A DNA stretch of 64,000 bases from Chloroflexota bacterium (lineage in GTDB: Bacteria > Chloroflexota > Limnocylindria > QHBO01). Position numbers and translations under genes: made by a program. Location of the stretch: assembly GCA_040902225.1 (NCBI GenBank), contig JBBDXT010000002.1, forward strand, positions 156,036 through 220,035. The letters are read 5' to 3'. Positions 7,975 through 16,377 of this stretch are shown here, one piece after another. Positions within the stretch are counted from its first letter, which is position 1; the number at the start of each line of letters is the position of its first letter. The notes beneath the pieces are model-generated. The model ran no database searches. It saw only the letters and a program-made list of their open reading frames with translations, and was not told the DNA's origin.

Positions 7975-9543
7975 GTGAGCTTCCCCACCTGGCCGCGTCG
8001 CATCGCGACGCTTCCCCTGTACCCGTATCTGGCGGCCGCTTTTCCGGTCGTCTATCTCTATGCGCAGAACGTGCAGGAGGCGATCTCACCGTTCGAGATC
8101 CTGCTGCCGCTCGGCCTGTCGCTGGGCATCACCTTGCTGGTGGTTCTCGCCTTTCGCGCCTTGACCCGCAGCTGGGCGGCGGCCGCCCTGATCGGAACGC
8201 TGTGCGTGGCTCTCTTCTTCACCTACGGCATGGCGTGGCAATGGCTCCAGGAGATGCTTCTCGGACCGTGGGTCCTCGTGGGCGCGTGGGTCCTGCTGGC
8301 CGTCATCGGGGTCTCGTTCGTCTGGCGCCTCGGCGAATGGGTGCAACACTTGACCCTGCCGTTGAATGCCATCGGCGTCGTTGTGCTCGGCTTCAACCTC
8401 GTGCTCATCGGCGCCTTCTTCATGAATGTGCGCTCAGCCGCCGCCGTGACAGGTCCTGGCCTGACCATGAGCCCCGCGCCGGCTCCGGGCGAGCGCCTTC
8501 CGGACGTCTACTGGGTCATCCTGGACCGATACGGGTCCGGCAACGTCATCGACAAGTTCTTCGACTACGACAACTCGCCGTTCCTGGATGAGCTGCGGGC
8601 GCGTGGCTTCTACATCGCTGAGCACGCCACAGCGAACTACCTCAAGACGGCCCTCAGCCTCGACTCGTCGCGCAACCTGGAGTACCTGGATTTCGCGGAG
8701 CTACGCGAACGGGCAAAGGACGATCGTGACTGGGGACCGCTCTACAGGGACCTGAAGAGGCCCTTCCAGGTGCAGCACTACCTGGGCAGTGCCGGGTACC
8801 GGTTCATCCACCTGGGCACGTACTGGGGCCCGACCAAGCAGCACCCGTCAGCTGAGATCAACTACGTGTACGACGAGCTTTCCTCGGAATTCCTCGATGT
8901 GCTCACCGGCTGGACGATGCTCAGCGCTCTCCAGGACCTCGGGCCGGAGTCACCATTCGATTGGCGCCGGAACCGATGGAACCAGTCCCGCTACCAGTGG
9001 GATTCGCTGAACCGCGCCTCCTCGCTCGGTGGTCCGAAATTCGTGCACGCCCATTTCGCGCTGCCGCACGATCCATTCGTCTTTCACGCCGATGGCAGCT
9101 TCGTGTCGGCCGAGGAGGAGAAGGAACGCCCGCGTGAAGTGAACTACGTCGACCAGATGCGGTTTGTTAACGCAAAGGTGCTGGAGTGGCTCGACTCGCT
9201 CCTATCTGTTCCGGCCGAGGACCGGCCGATCGTGATCATCCAGGCTGACGAGGGGCCATTCCCCATTCGCTACGCACGCAACGAGGGGGCGTTCGACTGG
9301 ACCACCGCCACGCCGGACGAGCTCGAGGAGAAGTTCGGGATCCTGAGCGCCTTCTACCTGCCGGGGAAGACCCCGCAGGAGGCCGGACTCTACGAGTCCA
9401 TCACGCCGGTGAACCAGTTCCGCGCCATCTTCCACGCGTACTTCGGCCTCGACTTGCCGCTCCTGCCGGATCGCAACTGGATCTTCACCAACCAGCTCCA
9501 CATCTACGACGAGGTGGATGTGACCGAGAAGGTGGCGCGCTAG
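7975..9543 (+). CDS. Membrane-anchored sulfatase/phosphatase-fold protein
   Basis: 522 aa. Five hydrophobic helices in residues 10-145, then an extracytoplasmic domain with alkaline-phosphatase-superfamily features: PDVYWVILDRYGS near 177-190 (metal-binding Asp region), a central HFALPHDPFVF stretch and IVIIQADEGPFPIRY. The classical catalytic Cys/Ser and all metal ligands cannot be confirmed by eye, so activity may be lost or altered. GTG 7975 is chosen because an extended -10 ends 8 bases upstream. Its last four bases overlap the stop of the convergent gene. Role in surface polymer modification is inferred. Confidence 0.7.
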   Translation: MSFPTWPRRIATLPLYPYLAAAFPVVYLYAQNVQEAISPFEILLPLGLSLGITLLVVLAFRALTRSWAAAALIGTLCVALFFTYGMAWQWLQEMLLGPWVLVGAWVLLAVIGVSFVWRLGEWVQHLTLPLNAIGVVVLGFNLVLIGAFFMNVRSAAAVTGPGLTMSPAPAPGERLPDVYWVILDRYGSGNVIDKFFDYDNSPFLDELRARGFYIAEHATANYLKTALSLDSSRNLEYLDFAELRERAKDDRDWGPLYRDLKRPFQVQHYLGSAGYRFIHLGTYWGPTKQHPSAEINYVYDELSSEFLDVLTGWTMLSALQDLGPESPFDWRRNRWNQSRYQWDSLNRASSLGGPKFVHAHFALPHDPFVFHADGSFVSAEEEKERPREVNYVDQMRFVNAKVLEWLDSLLSVPAEDRPIVIIQADEGPFPIRYARNEGAFDWTTATPDELEEKFGILSAFYLPGKTPQEAGLYESITPVNQFRAIFHAYFGLDLPLLPDRNWIFTNQLHIYDEVDVTEKVAR

Positions 9544-10292
9544 GAGGTTGGCTCGCCGCGGCTGCCGATGGTGGGCAGCTCGCCGCTGAGGGCGGCCAGG
9601 TCCGGATCGTCCCTGGCCAGGTCAGCCAGGTCGTGACGACGGGCGAAGGCCGCTGTCAGCAGGCGGCGTGCGTCATCCAGCTCGCCGGAGAGCGCGCGGG
9701 CGCAGGCGATGTTGTAGAGGATCACGCCGGAGTCGTGCGGCGGGACGTGGCCGGCGCGAAGGACCGTCTCGACCTCGCGGGCGAACGCGTCAAACTGGGC
9801 GCGGCCGCCGACCAGGTCCGCGATCTCCGGCAAGTGGCCGACGGCGTGGTTGACTCCGTTCGCGCCGATCCCGGCGACCGAACCGTCGTCGCACTCGCAC
9901 AGCACGTCGGTTGAGCTGCGCTCGACGGCCGCGATGAGGGCGTCGAAGCTCACACCCGCCTCGGCGGCGACCGCCTCCCAGCTCAGATCTCGATGGCGCT
10001 CTTGGAGCCTGGCATTCGACTCGTCGATCGGCTCATCCAGTGCCGGGTCGTCGGTCGGGAGGGTCCCATCGCCCACCGCCCGCGCCTCCAGCCGCCGCGC
10101 CTCGATGGCACGCCATGCACCAAGGTGGGCCAGCACGTCCTTCGGCGACCAGTCGCCGAACGTGCCCGCGGTCTCGCGCGCACCAGGCGGGACCATAGCG
10201 AAGAGATCCTGCTCCGCGTCCCGCAGGGCATGGAGCATGGCGACCAGGTCGGCCTGGAGGGGAGTATGGGTCGTATCCACGTCGGCGGGCAT
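9540..10292 (-). CDS. DinB-like protein with C-terminal TPR-like tail
   Basis: About 250 aa from ATG 10292; the frame is open to 10328, but that start would leave only 21 bases to the divergent cyclase gene. N-terminal half has the DinB/maleylpyruvate-isomerase pattern GDWSPKDVLAHLGAW and NGVNHAVGHLPEIADL, with metal His in each. The C-terminal third (SGVILYNIACARALSGELDD, LLTAAFARRHDLADLARDD) resembles a single tetratricopeptide-like helical pair with the frequent NIACA(Y)AL motif. Substrate unknown. Confidence 0.7.
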   Translation of the reverse strand: MPADVDTTHTPLQADLVAMLHALRDAEQDLFAMVPPGARETAGTFGDWSPKDVLAHLGAWRAIEARRLEARAVGDGTLPTDDPALDEPIDESNARLQERHRDLSWEAVAAEAGVSFDALIAAVERSSTDVLCECDDGSVAGIGANGVNHAVGHLPEIADLVGGRAQFDAFAREVETVLRAGHVPPHDSGVILYNIACARALSGELDDARRLLTAAFARRHDLADLARDDPDLAALSGELPTIGSRGEPTS

Positions 10293-10349
10293 GGTACTCG
10301 CGACGAGCGCGGTTGACCTGGTCATCATCGATGGTCAATCTTGCCCGCA

Positions 10350-11160
10350 ATGAGTGCGAGCACGCCGCCGCCGGATCGGATGGACAGCGAGTTCTGGCGC
10401 GACTACCTTACCCACGGTTCACCATTTGAGCGACAGGCCCGGCGCGTATTCAAGCGGATCCCGCACGAGCCGCGCTGCTCGATCTGCGCGGCTCCGTTCG
10501 CCGGCTTCGGCGCCCCGCTGATGCGGGTCCTCGGCAAGCGGCCATCCCGGCAGAGCCCGAATATGTGCGACTCCTGCTTCTCCTTCGTGGCCAAGCATCA
10601 CGGCGGCGCCGAGATCGAGGTCAGCCTCCTATTCGCGGACGTAAGTGGCTCCACGGCCCTGGCCGAGAGGATGACCTCAGCGCAGTTTCGCGACCTGATG
10701 AACCGCTTCTATTCCACGGCATCGAAGGTCGTCTTCGATCACGACGGCAGCGTCGACAAGTTCGCCGGCGATGAGCTGGTCGCCATGTTCTATCCCCTGC
10801 TGACCGGCGAGCGGCACGCGGCCCGGGCCGTCGAGGCGGCCATGGCGCTATTGAAAGCCACCGGTCACGAGTACGCGGACGGTCCATGGGTGCCGATCGG
10901 CGCCGGTGTCCACACTGGCCCGGCCTGGGTTTGGCTCGGTCGGCGAAGGCCCGCGCACGGAGCTGACCGTCCTGGGCGACAACGTGAACATCACCGCGCG
11001 CCTGGCCACGGCCGCACGTGCCGGCGAGGTGCTGGTGACCACCGAGGCTGCCGCAGCCGCAGGTCTGGAGACCGGTCTGGAGCAAAAGCGGCTCGAGCTC
11101 AAGGGGAAGCAGGAGCTCACCGAGGTGGTGAGCCTCCACGTTGGACCCGCGCCGAGGTGA
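10350..11160 (+). pseudogene. Class III adenylate/guanylate cyclase-domain gene, frameshifted
   Basis: N-terminal zinc-binding-like pairs RCSIC and NMCDSC are followed by a class III cyclase domain: VSLLFADVSGSTALAERM (metal Asp), DKFAGDELVAMF, and later LGDNVNITARLATAARAGEV. The frame breaks in a TTT run at 10929-10931 (one extra base): frame 1 carries the domain up to GVHTGPAWV, and the remainder (GSVGEGPRTELTVLGD onward to the stop at 11158-11160) is one base out of phase. Removing one T restores a 269-codon protein. Either a recent mutation or a homopolymer sequencing error. The stop overlaps the next ATG by one base. Confidence 0.8.
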
Positions 11161-12338
11161 TGGAACGCCGCAGCGTTTCTCTGACCCAGTACGAGGCGAC
11201 GCCGGGCGTCATCGACCTCGCCTGGGGACATCCTGACCCAACGCTGCTGCCGGTTCAGGAGCTCGCGGCCGCGACACGACGCGCGATGGATCGCCACGGG
11301 TCGGATATCCTCGAGTACGGCGCCACGGCGGGCTCCCCGCCGTTGATCGACTTCATCTGCGACCGCCTGGCCGAGACCGATGCGCGTGCCCCCAGCCCGG
11401 CCGAGGTGGTGATCACCAGCGGTGCCTCCCAGGGGCTCGACCTGGTGGCCACACTGCTGCTGTCTGCCGGCGACACCGTGCTGCTCGACGTCCCGACCTA
11501 CCACCTGGCGATCAGCATCCTGGCCGATCACCCGGTTCGGCTCCAGGCCGTGCCCTCCGACGCCGACGGCGTTGTGCTCGATGAGCTGGCCGAGGTAGTC
11601 GCGCGCCTGCGCCGCGCCGGCGAGCACCCGCGACTCCTGTACACGATCCCGACCTTCCATAACCCGACAGGCCGCAAGGTCTCGCTCGAGCGACGGAACG
11701 CGCTCGTGGCCTTCGCCGCACAGGAGGGCCTCCTCATCGCCGAGGACGACACCTATCGCGAGCTCTCCTACGACGGCCCGTCACCGCCGTCGCTCTGGGC
11801 GCTGGACGGCGCCGGATCGGTGGTGCGCATCGGCAGCTTTGCGAAGTCGGTGGCCCCGGGCCTGCGCCTCGGCTACGTGACCGCCTCCGCCGAGATCGCA
11901 ACCCGCATGGCGACCGGCGGCCTGCTCGATTCGGGAGGCGGGATGAACCATTTCGCAGCCACCGTGCTCGCCGAATACGCCGCCAGCGGCGACTACGTTC
12001 GGCAGGTCGAGCGCTTCCGCTCCGCATATCGGGCGCAGCGGGATCGGCTGCTGGCCGGCCTCAGCGCCCACCTTCCCGATACTGCCGCGTGGTCACGCCC
12101 GGGGGGTGGCTACTTCGTCTGGGTCGAGCTGCCGGCGGGAGTCACGGCCGACAGGCTGCTGCCCGTCGCGGCGGCCCGCGGGATGGCGTTCCTGCCCGGC
12201 CATCGCTTCTTCCTGGACGATGGGGCGGTGCCAGGTGCGCTCCGGCTTGCCTTCAGCATGCATCCCCCCGAGACCCTGGAGGAAGCCACCGCCCACCTGG
12301 GAGCTGCGGTCAATCAGCTGCTGGTGGACGCTGGCTGA
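11160..12338 (+). CDS. PLP-dependent class I/II aminotransferase
   Basis: 392 aa, fold type I. Visible: LEYGATAGSPPLIDFICDRL, ITSGASQGLDLVATLL (PLP phosphate region), YTIPTFHNPTGRKVS (substrate-side Asn-Pro-Thr-Gly), IAEDDTYRELSYDG (PLP-pyridine Asp), and RIGSFAKSVAPGLRLGYV with the Schiff-base Lys. Most like 2-aminoadipate/branched-chain aminotransferases of the LysN/MocR-domain type, but with no N-terminal HTH. Start ATG 11160 overlaps the cyclase stop (TGATG). A longer frame upstream is only the out-of-phase cyclase tail. Confidence 0.88.
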   Translation: MERRSVSLTQYEATPGVIDLAWGHPDPTLLPVQELAAATRRAMDRHGSDILEYGATAGSPPLIDFICDRLAETDARAPSPAEVVITSGASQGLDLVATLLLSAGDTVLLDVPTYHLAISILADHPVRLQAVPSDADGVVLDELAEVVARLRRAGEHPRLLYTIPTFHNPTGRKVSLERRNALVAFAAQEGLLIAEDDTYRELSYDGPSPPSLWALDGAGSVVRIGSFAKSVAPGLRLGYVTASAEIATRMATGGLLDSGGGMNHFAATVLAEYAASGDYVRQVERFRSAYRAQRDRLLAGLSAHLPDTAAWSRPGGGYFVWVELPAGVTADRLLPVAAARGMAFLPGHRFFLDDGAVPGALRLAFSMHPPETLEEATAHLGAAVNQLLVDAG

Positions 12339-12772
12339 AGCGCCCACTCGTTGGCCCGGAACGGATTGCCGGGAGGGAACTCGACCACGGCCTCGCCGAT
12401 GAGCGTCATGCCAGCCTTGCGGCAGACGGCGTTGGAGGCCCCGTTGTCGACCGCCGGGTAGGCCAGGATCGCCCGATCCAGTCCGGCGTCGGCAATCCGC
12501 TCCAGCAGGAGGCCCACCGCGCGGGTCGCGATCCCGCGCCGCTGCCACTCGGGGACCACGCTCCAGCCGATCTCCCATACCGTGTCGCCGCGCCAGGCGT
12601 GCTCCCAATAGCCGACCGACCCCACCCCCCCATCCTCGGTACCGGCGCAGATCACGAACATCCCGCCCGTGCCAGTTTCATGGATGCGCTCGTAGCGTGC
12701 CTGGCGCTCAGCGAGCTTCTCCGGCGACTCCGGGCCGCCGAGGTGCTCGGTCATGCGCGGATCGCCCATCAC
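12314..12772 (-). CDS. GNAT-family N-acetyltransferase
   Basis: Acetyl-CoA-dependent transferase. Core motif WSVVPEWQRRGIATRAVGLL is the acetyl-CoA pyrophosphate loop, and NAVCRKAGMTLIGE the C-terminal beta-bulge region. The first conventional start is GTG 12772, but homologous-looking sequence (LEVTLRPWGPGDRALVD, strand beta-1) continues in frame upstream to 12835, where only CTG 12826 or ATA 12835 could start it. ATA overlaps the TAG of the upstream HAD gene as ATAG. The true start is therefore probably non-standard. Overlaps the convergent aminotransferase 3' end by 25 bases. Confidence 0.75.
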   Translation of the reverse strand: MMGDPRMTEHLGGPESPEKLAERQARYERIHETGTGGMFVICAGTEDGGVGSVGYWEHAWRGDTVWEIGWSVVPEWQRRGIATRAVGLLLERIADAGLDRAILAYPAVDNGASNAVCRKAGMTLIGEAVVEFPPGNPFRANEWALQPASTSS

Positions 12773-12831
12773 TCGGTCGACGAGCGCGCGGTCACCAGGC
12801 CCCCACGGACGAAGCGTGACCTCCAGCTCGC

Positions 12832-13497
12832 CTATGGGACGATCCCCAGCTCGTCGAGCGAGGCGTTCAGCTCCGCCGGATCGCGGTAGACGCGGAACGC
12901 ACCCGCGCGCCCCAGCTCGTCCTCGCCGTAGCCACCGGTCAACAGCCCCACCGACAGCATCCCGGCGCGGCGGGCGGCGAGCAAGTCCCAGACCGCGTCA
13001 CCGACGACCGTCACGTCGCGGATCTCGACCCCCATGCGCTCCTGGCAGGCCAGGAACAGGTCAGGCTCCGGCTTGGCGCGCAGGACGTCGCCGCGCTCCA
13101 CCACGACCACATCGGCCCCTACGCCGAGAATCTCGAGCGACGCGTCGATCTCCGGGCGGCGTCCCGAGGTCGCGATCCCGAACGGCACGCCGACCTCGCG
13201 CAGGTGCGCCAGCAGGTCCACCGCGCCGGGCAGCGGACGGCGCTCCGGGACGAGCTCGCGGAAGAGCTCGCCGTGGCGGCGCTGGATCTCTTCGACCTCC
13301 GCGTCGCTCAGGGGACGGCCCAGCTCGCGGGCCACGGCGCGCGTGAACAGGCCGCCGCTCATCCCGATGCGCCGATGGATGCGCCAGCCCTCGATCGGCA
13401 GTCCCGCCTCCGCCAGCGCCCGCTGCCAGGCGAAGACGTGCGCGTAGACGGTGTCGATCAGCGTTCCGTCCAGGTCGAAGATCAGCGCTCGCGGCAT
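12832..13497 (-). CDS. HAD-superfamily phosphatase (phosphoglycolate/beta-PGM-like)
   Basis: 221 aa with all four HAD motifs: FDLDGTLIDT (nucleophile D8, acid D10), IATSGRRPE (motif II Ser/Thr), KPEPDLF (motif III Lys) and VVGDAVWDLLAA (motif IV). A helical cap occupies residues 15-85. Hydrolyses a small phosphomonoester; substrate unknown. Three bases downstream of the VOC gene, with which it is probably transcribed. A paralogue lacking motif IV lies at 21023-21592. Confidence 0.85.
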   Translation of the reverse strand: MPRALIFDLDGTLIDTVYAHVFAWQRALAEAGLPIEGWRIHRRIGMSGGLFTRAVARELGRPLSDAEVEEIQRRHGELFRELVPERRPLPGAVDLLAHLREVGVPFGIATSGRRPEIDASLEILGVGADVVVVERGDVLRAKPEPDLFLACQERMGVEIRDVTVVGDAVWDLLAARRAGMLSVGLLTGGYGEDELGRAGAFRVYRDPAELNASLDELGIVP

Positions 13498-13500
13498 CGG

Positions 13501-13992
13501 TCAGGCCTCGACTGGGACGCCCTCGTACGCCTCGCGCAGCTTGGCGACGTCGATCTTGGTCATCTCCAGCATGGCCTTCATGGCGCGCGCCGCTCCCCCG
13601 CGATCGGGGCCACCGAGGAGCTCCGGGAGCTGGCGCGGGATGACCTGCCACGACACGCCGTAGCGGTCCTTCAGCCAGCCGCAGACGCTGTGTTCGCCGC
13701 CACCCTCGACCAGCGCGTCCCACAGCCGGTCGACCTCGGCCTGGTCGGCACAATCGATGCTGAACGAGATGGCCTCGTTAAAGGCAAATTCGGGCCCACC
13801 GTTGAGGCCGATGAACTGCTGACCGGCGAGCGTGAAGTCGACGGTCAGCACCGCCCCCTCATCGGTGCTCGGGTTGTCGGCGGGCGCGCGCTGAACCTTC
13901 TCGATCCGGCTGTCGGGCAGGATCGACGTGTAGAACTGAGCGGCCTCCTCTGCTTGTCCGTCGAACCAAAGGCAAGGGGCGATCTTGGACAT
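13501..13992 (-). CDS. VOC-fold PhnB-like protein
   Basis: 163 aa. Starts SKIAPCLWFDGQAEEAAQFY, the hallmark of PhnB/3-demethylubiquinone-9-methyltransferase-like glyoxalase-fold proteins; DRYGVSWQVIPRQLPELL is the second-half signature. Divergent from the ArsR-SRPBCC pair, a common companionship, so the three may answer to the same repressor. Substrate unknown. Confidence 0.82.
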   Translation of the reverse strand: MSKIAPCLWFDGQAEEAAQFYTSILPDSRIEKVQRAPADNPSTDEGAVLTVDFTLAGQQFIGLNGGPEFAFNEAISFSIDCADQAEVDRLWDALVEGGGEHSVCGWLKDRYGVSWQVIPRQLPELLGGPDRGGAARAMKAMLEMTKIDVAKLREAYEGVPVEA

Positions 13993-14053
13993 GATGGAAC
14001 CTCTGAGGTGTGTGACCCGATTCTAGGCTTGCGCGCCGCCAGGTGGCCGTGCA

Positions 14054-14077
14054 ATACTGAACTTCATGGTTCAGTAT
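14054..14077 (+). promoter_or_regulatory. Palindromic operator over the ArsR gene start codon
   Basis: Perfect 9-base inverted repeat ATACTGAAC (14054-14062) and GTTCAGTAT (14069-14077) with a 6-base spacer that contains ATG 14066. Such symmetry matches the binding site of a dimeric ArsR regulator. Occupancy would block both transcription and a leaderless start, and could also affect the divergent VOC-HAD genes. Confidence 0.65.
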
Positions 14078-14401
14078 CCGCACCTCGACCAGACCATCGC
14101 CGCGCTCGCCGACCCCACCCGCCGCGCGGTCCTTGAGCGCCTCGGGCGCGAGAGCGCCACGATCTCCGGCCTGGCCGAGCCGTTCGGCATCTCGCTCACC
14201 GGGATGAAGAAGCACGTGCGGATCCTCGAGGGCGCGGGGCTGGTGACGACCGAGAAGGTGGGGCGCAGCCGGCGCTGCACCATCGGTCCGCGCCGGCTCG
14301 ATGACCTGCAGACCTGGATCGAGACCTATCGGCGCGCGCTGGGCCAGCGCCTCGACCGATTCGGTGAACTCGTCGAACGCAAGAAAGGAACGACCTCATG
14401 A
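14066..14401 (+). CDS. ArsR-family winged-helix regulator
   Basis: 111 aa. LADPTRRAVLERLGRESATI opens the winged helix; ISLTGMKKHVRILEGAGLV is the recognition helix; VGRSRRCTIGP the wing. No Cys metal-site pattern (CxC) is present, so it belongs to the non-metal subgroup usually paired with SRPBCC genes. The start codon lies inside a perfect palindrome, implying autorepression. Overlaps the SRPBCC gene by four bases (ATGA). Confidence 0.88.
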   Translation: MVQYPHLDQTIAALADPTRRAVLERLGRESATISGLAEPFGISLTGMKKHVRILEGAGLVTTEKVGRSRRCTIGPRRLDDLQTWIETYRRALGQRLDRFGELVERKKGTTS

Positions 14402-14883
14402 CCAGCGCACAGCCGCAGGCGCAGCCCGTGACGCTCACCCTGCCGTCGGATCGCGAGCTCCGCATCGAGCGGGTCTTCAACGCCCCGCGAGACCGGGTCT
14501 TCGCCGCATACACCGAGCCGGCCCTCATCCCGCAGTGGTGGGGCGCGGAGACTGTTGTCGAGGAGATGGACGTGCGGACCGGCGGCAGCTGGCGATTCGT
14601 GGCCCATTACCCGAACGGGTACGACGCAGCTTTCAGGGGCACGTACCGCCAAGTCACCCCACCGGAGAGGATCGTGCAGACCTTCGAGATCGAGGGAATG
14701 GGCTCGACTCACGTCGAGACGATCACCTTCGAGGATCTCGGCGAGCGCACGCGGCTGACCGTCACCTCGCTCTTCGACACCACCGAGCAGCGCGACAACA
14801 TCGTGACCTCCGGCGCAGAGCGCGGCGCCACCGAAACCTACGCCCGGCTCGAGGCGCTCCTGGCCAGTCTCCCCGGTTCCTAG
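14398..14883 (+). CDS. SRPBCC/AHSA1-domain protein
   Basis: 161 aa. LRIERVFNAPRDRVFAAYTE, PQWWGAETVVEEMDVRTGG and FDTTEQRDNIV outline the helix-grip fold of the AHSA1 subgroup, which binds hydrophobic ligands. Co-transcribed with ArsR by ATGA overlap; ligand unknown. Its stop is immediately followed by remnants of two other genes. Confidence 0.85.
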   Translation: MTSAQPQAQPVTLTLPSDRELRIERVFNAPRDRVFAAYTEPALIPQWWGAETVVEEMDVRTGGSWRFVAHYPNGYDAAFRGTYRQVTPPERIVQTFEIEGMGSTHVETITFEDLGERTRLTVTSLFDTTEQRDNIVTSGAERGATETYARLEALLASLPGS

Positions 14884-15085
14884 GGCGTCAGCGCTCCGAG
14901 GCTTCGCCTCCGCGCGGCGGCTGATGCGCGCCGCAGCCATTGCGCGAAGGCGGGACGAGGATCGACCCCCTTGCGCACGACCTCGGCCACCTTCCCGTTC
15001 AACCGCTCGCGGTCGGCGGCCGACAGGTCCTGGCCGGTGAGGATCAGGATCGTCACGTCCTTGGTCGGCAAGAGCCCGGCCTCGA
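14880..15085 (-). pseudogene. 3' remnant of a response-regulator receiver domain
   Basis: The last ~60 residues read TKDVTILILTGQDLSAADRE then RLNGKVAEVVRKG, which is the beta-5/alpha-5 end of receiver domains such as those in hybrid kinases (with the conserved Thr-Gly/Ala after beta-4 and Lys before the final helix). Everything N-terminal, including the phospho-acceptor Asp, is gone: upstream the frame runs into the tail of an unrelated gene on the other strand. A decayed fragment. Confidence 0.65.
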
Positions 15086-15213
15086 TGCGAAACGGGGTCA
15101 AGGCGCTCGTCGAGCTGCTCCCGCACGCGCAACATGAAACGCTCGCGGGGCAGACCCACATCGTGAAGCCGCCCGTGCTGGCCCCCGTCCTCGCCGCATT
15201 CTTCGCGGCATAG
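15086..15213 (+). pseudogene. 3' remnant of an alpha/beta hydrolase
   Basis: Reads KALVELLPHAQHETLAGQTH then IVKPPVLAPVLAAFFAA to the stop at 15213. This is the C-terminal end of a small alpha/beta hydrolase with the catalytic His region (AGQTH). No nucleophile elbow or start exists; the sequence begins abruptly at the head-to-head junction with the response-regulator remnant near 15085. Confidence 0.65.
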
Positions 15214-15218
15214 ACGCG

Positions 15219-16361
15219 TCAGGCCTTGGGGATCTCCTTCATCGGGTCGATGAACGGCATGGCGACGACCGTCGCCTCGCGATTGCCATTCGGGCAGTCC
15301 ACCGTGACCGAGGAACCGACCCCCGCCAGCTCGACCGGCAGCCAGGCGTACCCGATGTTCTTCTCCAGCCGCGGTGACCAGAGGGCCGTCGTCACTGATC
15401 CAACATGCCCACCGTTGGCATGGACCGGCCATTTCGTGAAGTTCATGTCCAGCTTCTCCCCGCCGATCTCGACGCCCACCAGGCGGCGGCTGACACCCTC
15501 GTCGCGGATCCGGCGCAGGGCTGACTTGCCCTGGAACTCGAATGGGCCGTCCAGGTTGCAGAGCCGCTCGAGGCCCACCTCGAAGGCGTTGTTCTCGATC
15601 GTCATGTCGGCACCCCAGTTGAGGATGCCGCCCTCCACCCGCCGGATGTCGACCGGCCCGGTGGGCTTGATCTGGAACGGGCGGCCCGCCTCCATGATCC
15701 GTTCCCAGAGCGCAGTCCCGTGACTGCCGTCACGCAGGTAGACCTCGTACCCCACTTCGGCGGTCCACCCGGTGCGCGTCACGATCAGGGGGATTCCATC
15801 GAGCTCCAGCTCGCGGAACCAGTAGTACTTCAGCGAGCGGATCTCGTCGCCGAAGAGCGCCTGGACGACCTCTCGGGAGCGCGGGCCCTGGATCTGGAGC
15901 GGAGAGACATCGGGCTCGGAGAGCTGGACGTCCCACCCAAGATCGGCGGCAAGGCCGATCGCGTACAGCAGCGCGTCCGAGCTGGCGAGCGCGAACCAGA
16001 AGTGGTTCTCCCCCAGCCGCAGCATGACCGGGTCGTTGACGATCCCCCCGTCGGGCGCCGTGATAAGGACGTACTTGCCCTGGCCCACCTTGCACTTCGA
16101 CAGGTCGCGCGGGGTCAGTAGCTGGGCAAAGCGGAAGCCATCGCGGCCCTGCACCTCGAGCTGTCGCTCGACGGCCACGTCCCACAGCGTGACGTGGCGC
16201 AGCAGGTGCCAGTACTCGGCCTCGAAGTCGTCGAAGTTGATCGGGAAGAGCATATGGTTGTAGACGGTGTAGCCGCGTGGGCCGTAGGCCTGCTCGGCCT
16301 CGTAGAACGGCGTCTGGCGCAGGCGGGCCCCGCGCTGGACCAGGCTCATGTCAAAGGCCAT
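15219..16361 (-). CDS. GcvT-family aminomethyltransferase, DmdA-like
   Basis: 380 aa tetrahydrofolate-dependent protein. YTVYNHMLFPINFDDFEAEY, RHVTLWDVAVERQLEV, LTPRDLSKCKVGQGKY and SEPDVSPLQIQGPRSREVV follow the pattern of dimethylsulfoniopropionate demethylase DmdA more closely than that of glycine-cleavage T protein. DmdA moves a methyl group from DMSP to THF; other relatives demethylate other methylated amines or thioethers, so the substrate is uncertain. No gcvH/P is nearby. It follows the broken FAD monooxygenase by 16 bases. Confidence 0.8.
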   Translation of the reverse strand: MAFDMSLVQRGARLRQTPFYEAEQAYGPRGYTVYNHMLFPINFDDFEAEYWHLLRHVTLWDVAVERQLEVQGRDGFRFAQLLTPRDLSKCKVGQGKYVLITAPDGGIVNDPVMLRLGENHFWFALASSDALLYAIGLAADLGWDVQLSEPDVSPLQIQGPRSREVVQALFGDEIRSLKYYWFRELELDGIPLIVTRTGWTAEVGYEVYLRDGSHGTALWERIMEAGRPFQIKPTGPVDIRRVEGGILNWGADMTIENNAFEVGLERLCNLDGPFEFQGKSALRRIRDEGVSRRLVGVEIGGEKLDMNFTKWPVHANGGHVGSVTTALWSPRLEKNIGYAWLPVELAGVGSSVTVDCPNGNREATVVAMPFIDPMKEIPKA

Positions 16362-16377
16362 CTACTCACTCCATTGC

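Noticed and set aside
10341-12338. A 665-codon frame that looks like a cyclase-aminotransferase fusion protein
   Set aside because: After position 10930 the frame reads Arg-rich nonsense, while the true cyclase continues one base out of phase to its own stop at 11160. The aminotransferase has its own ATG there. The fusion is an artefact of the frameshift.
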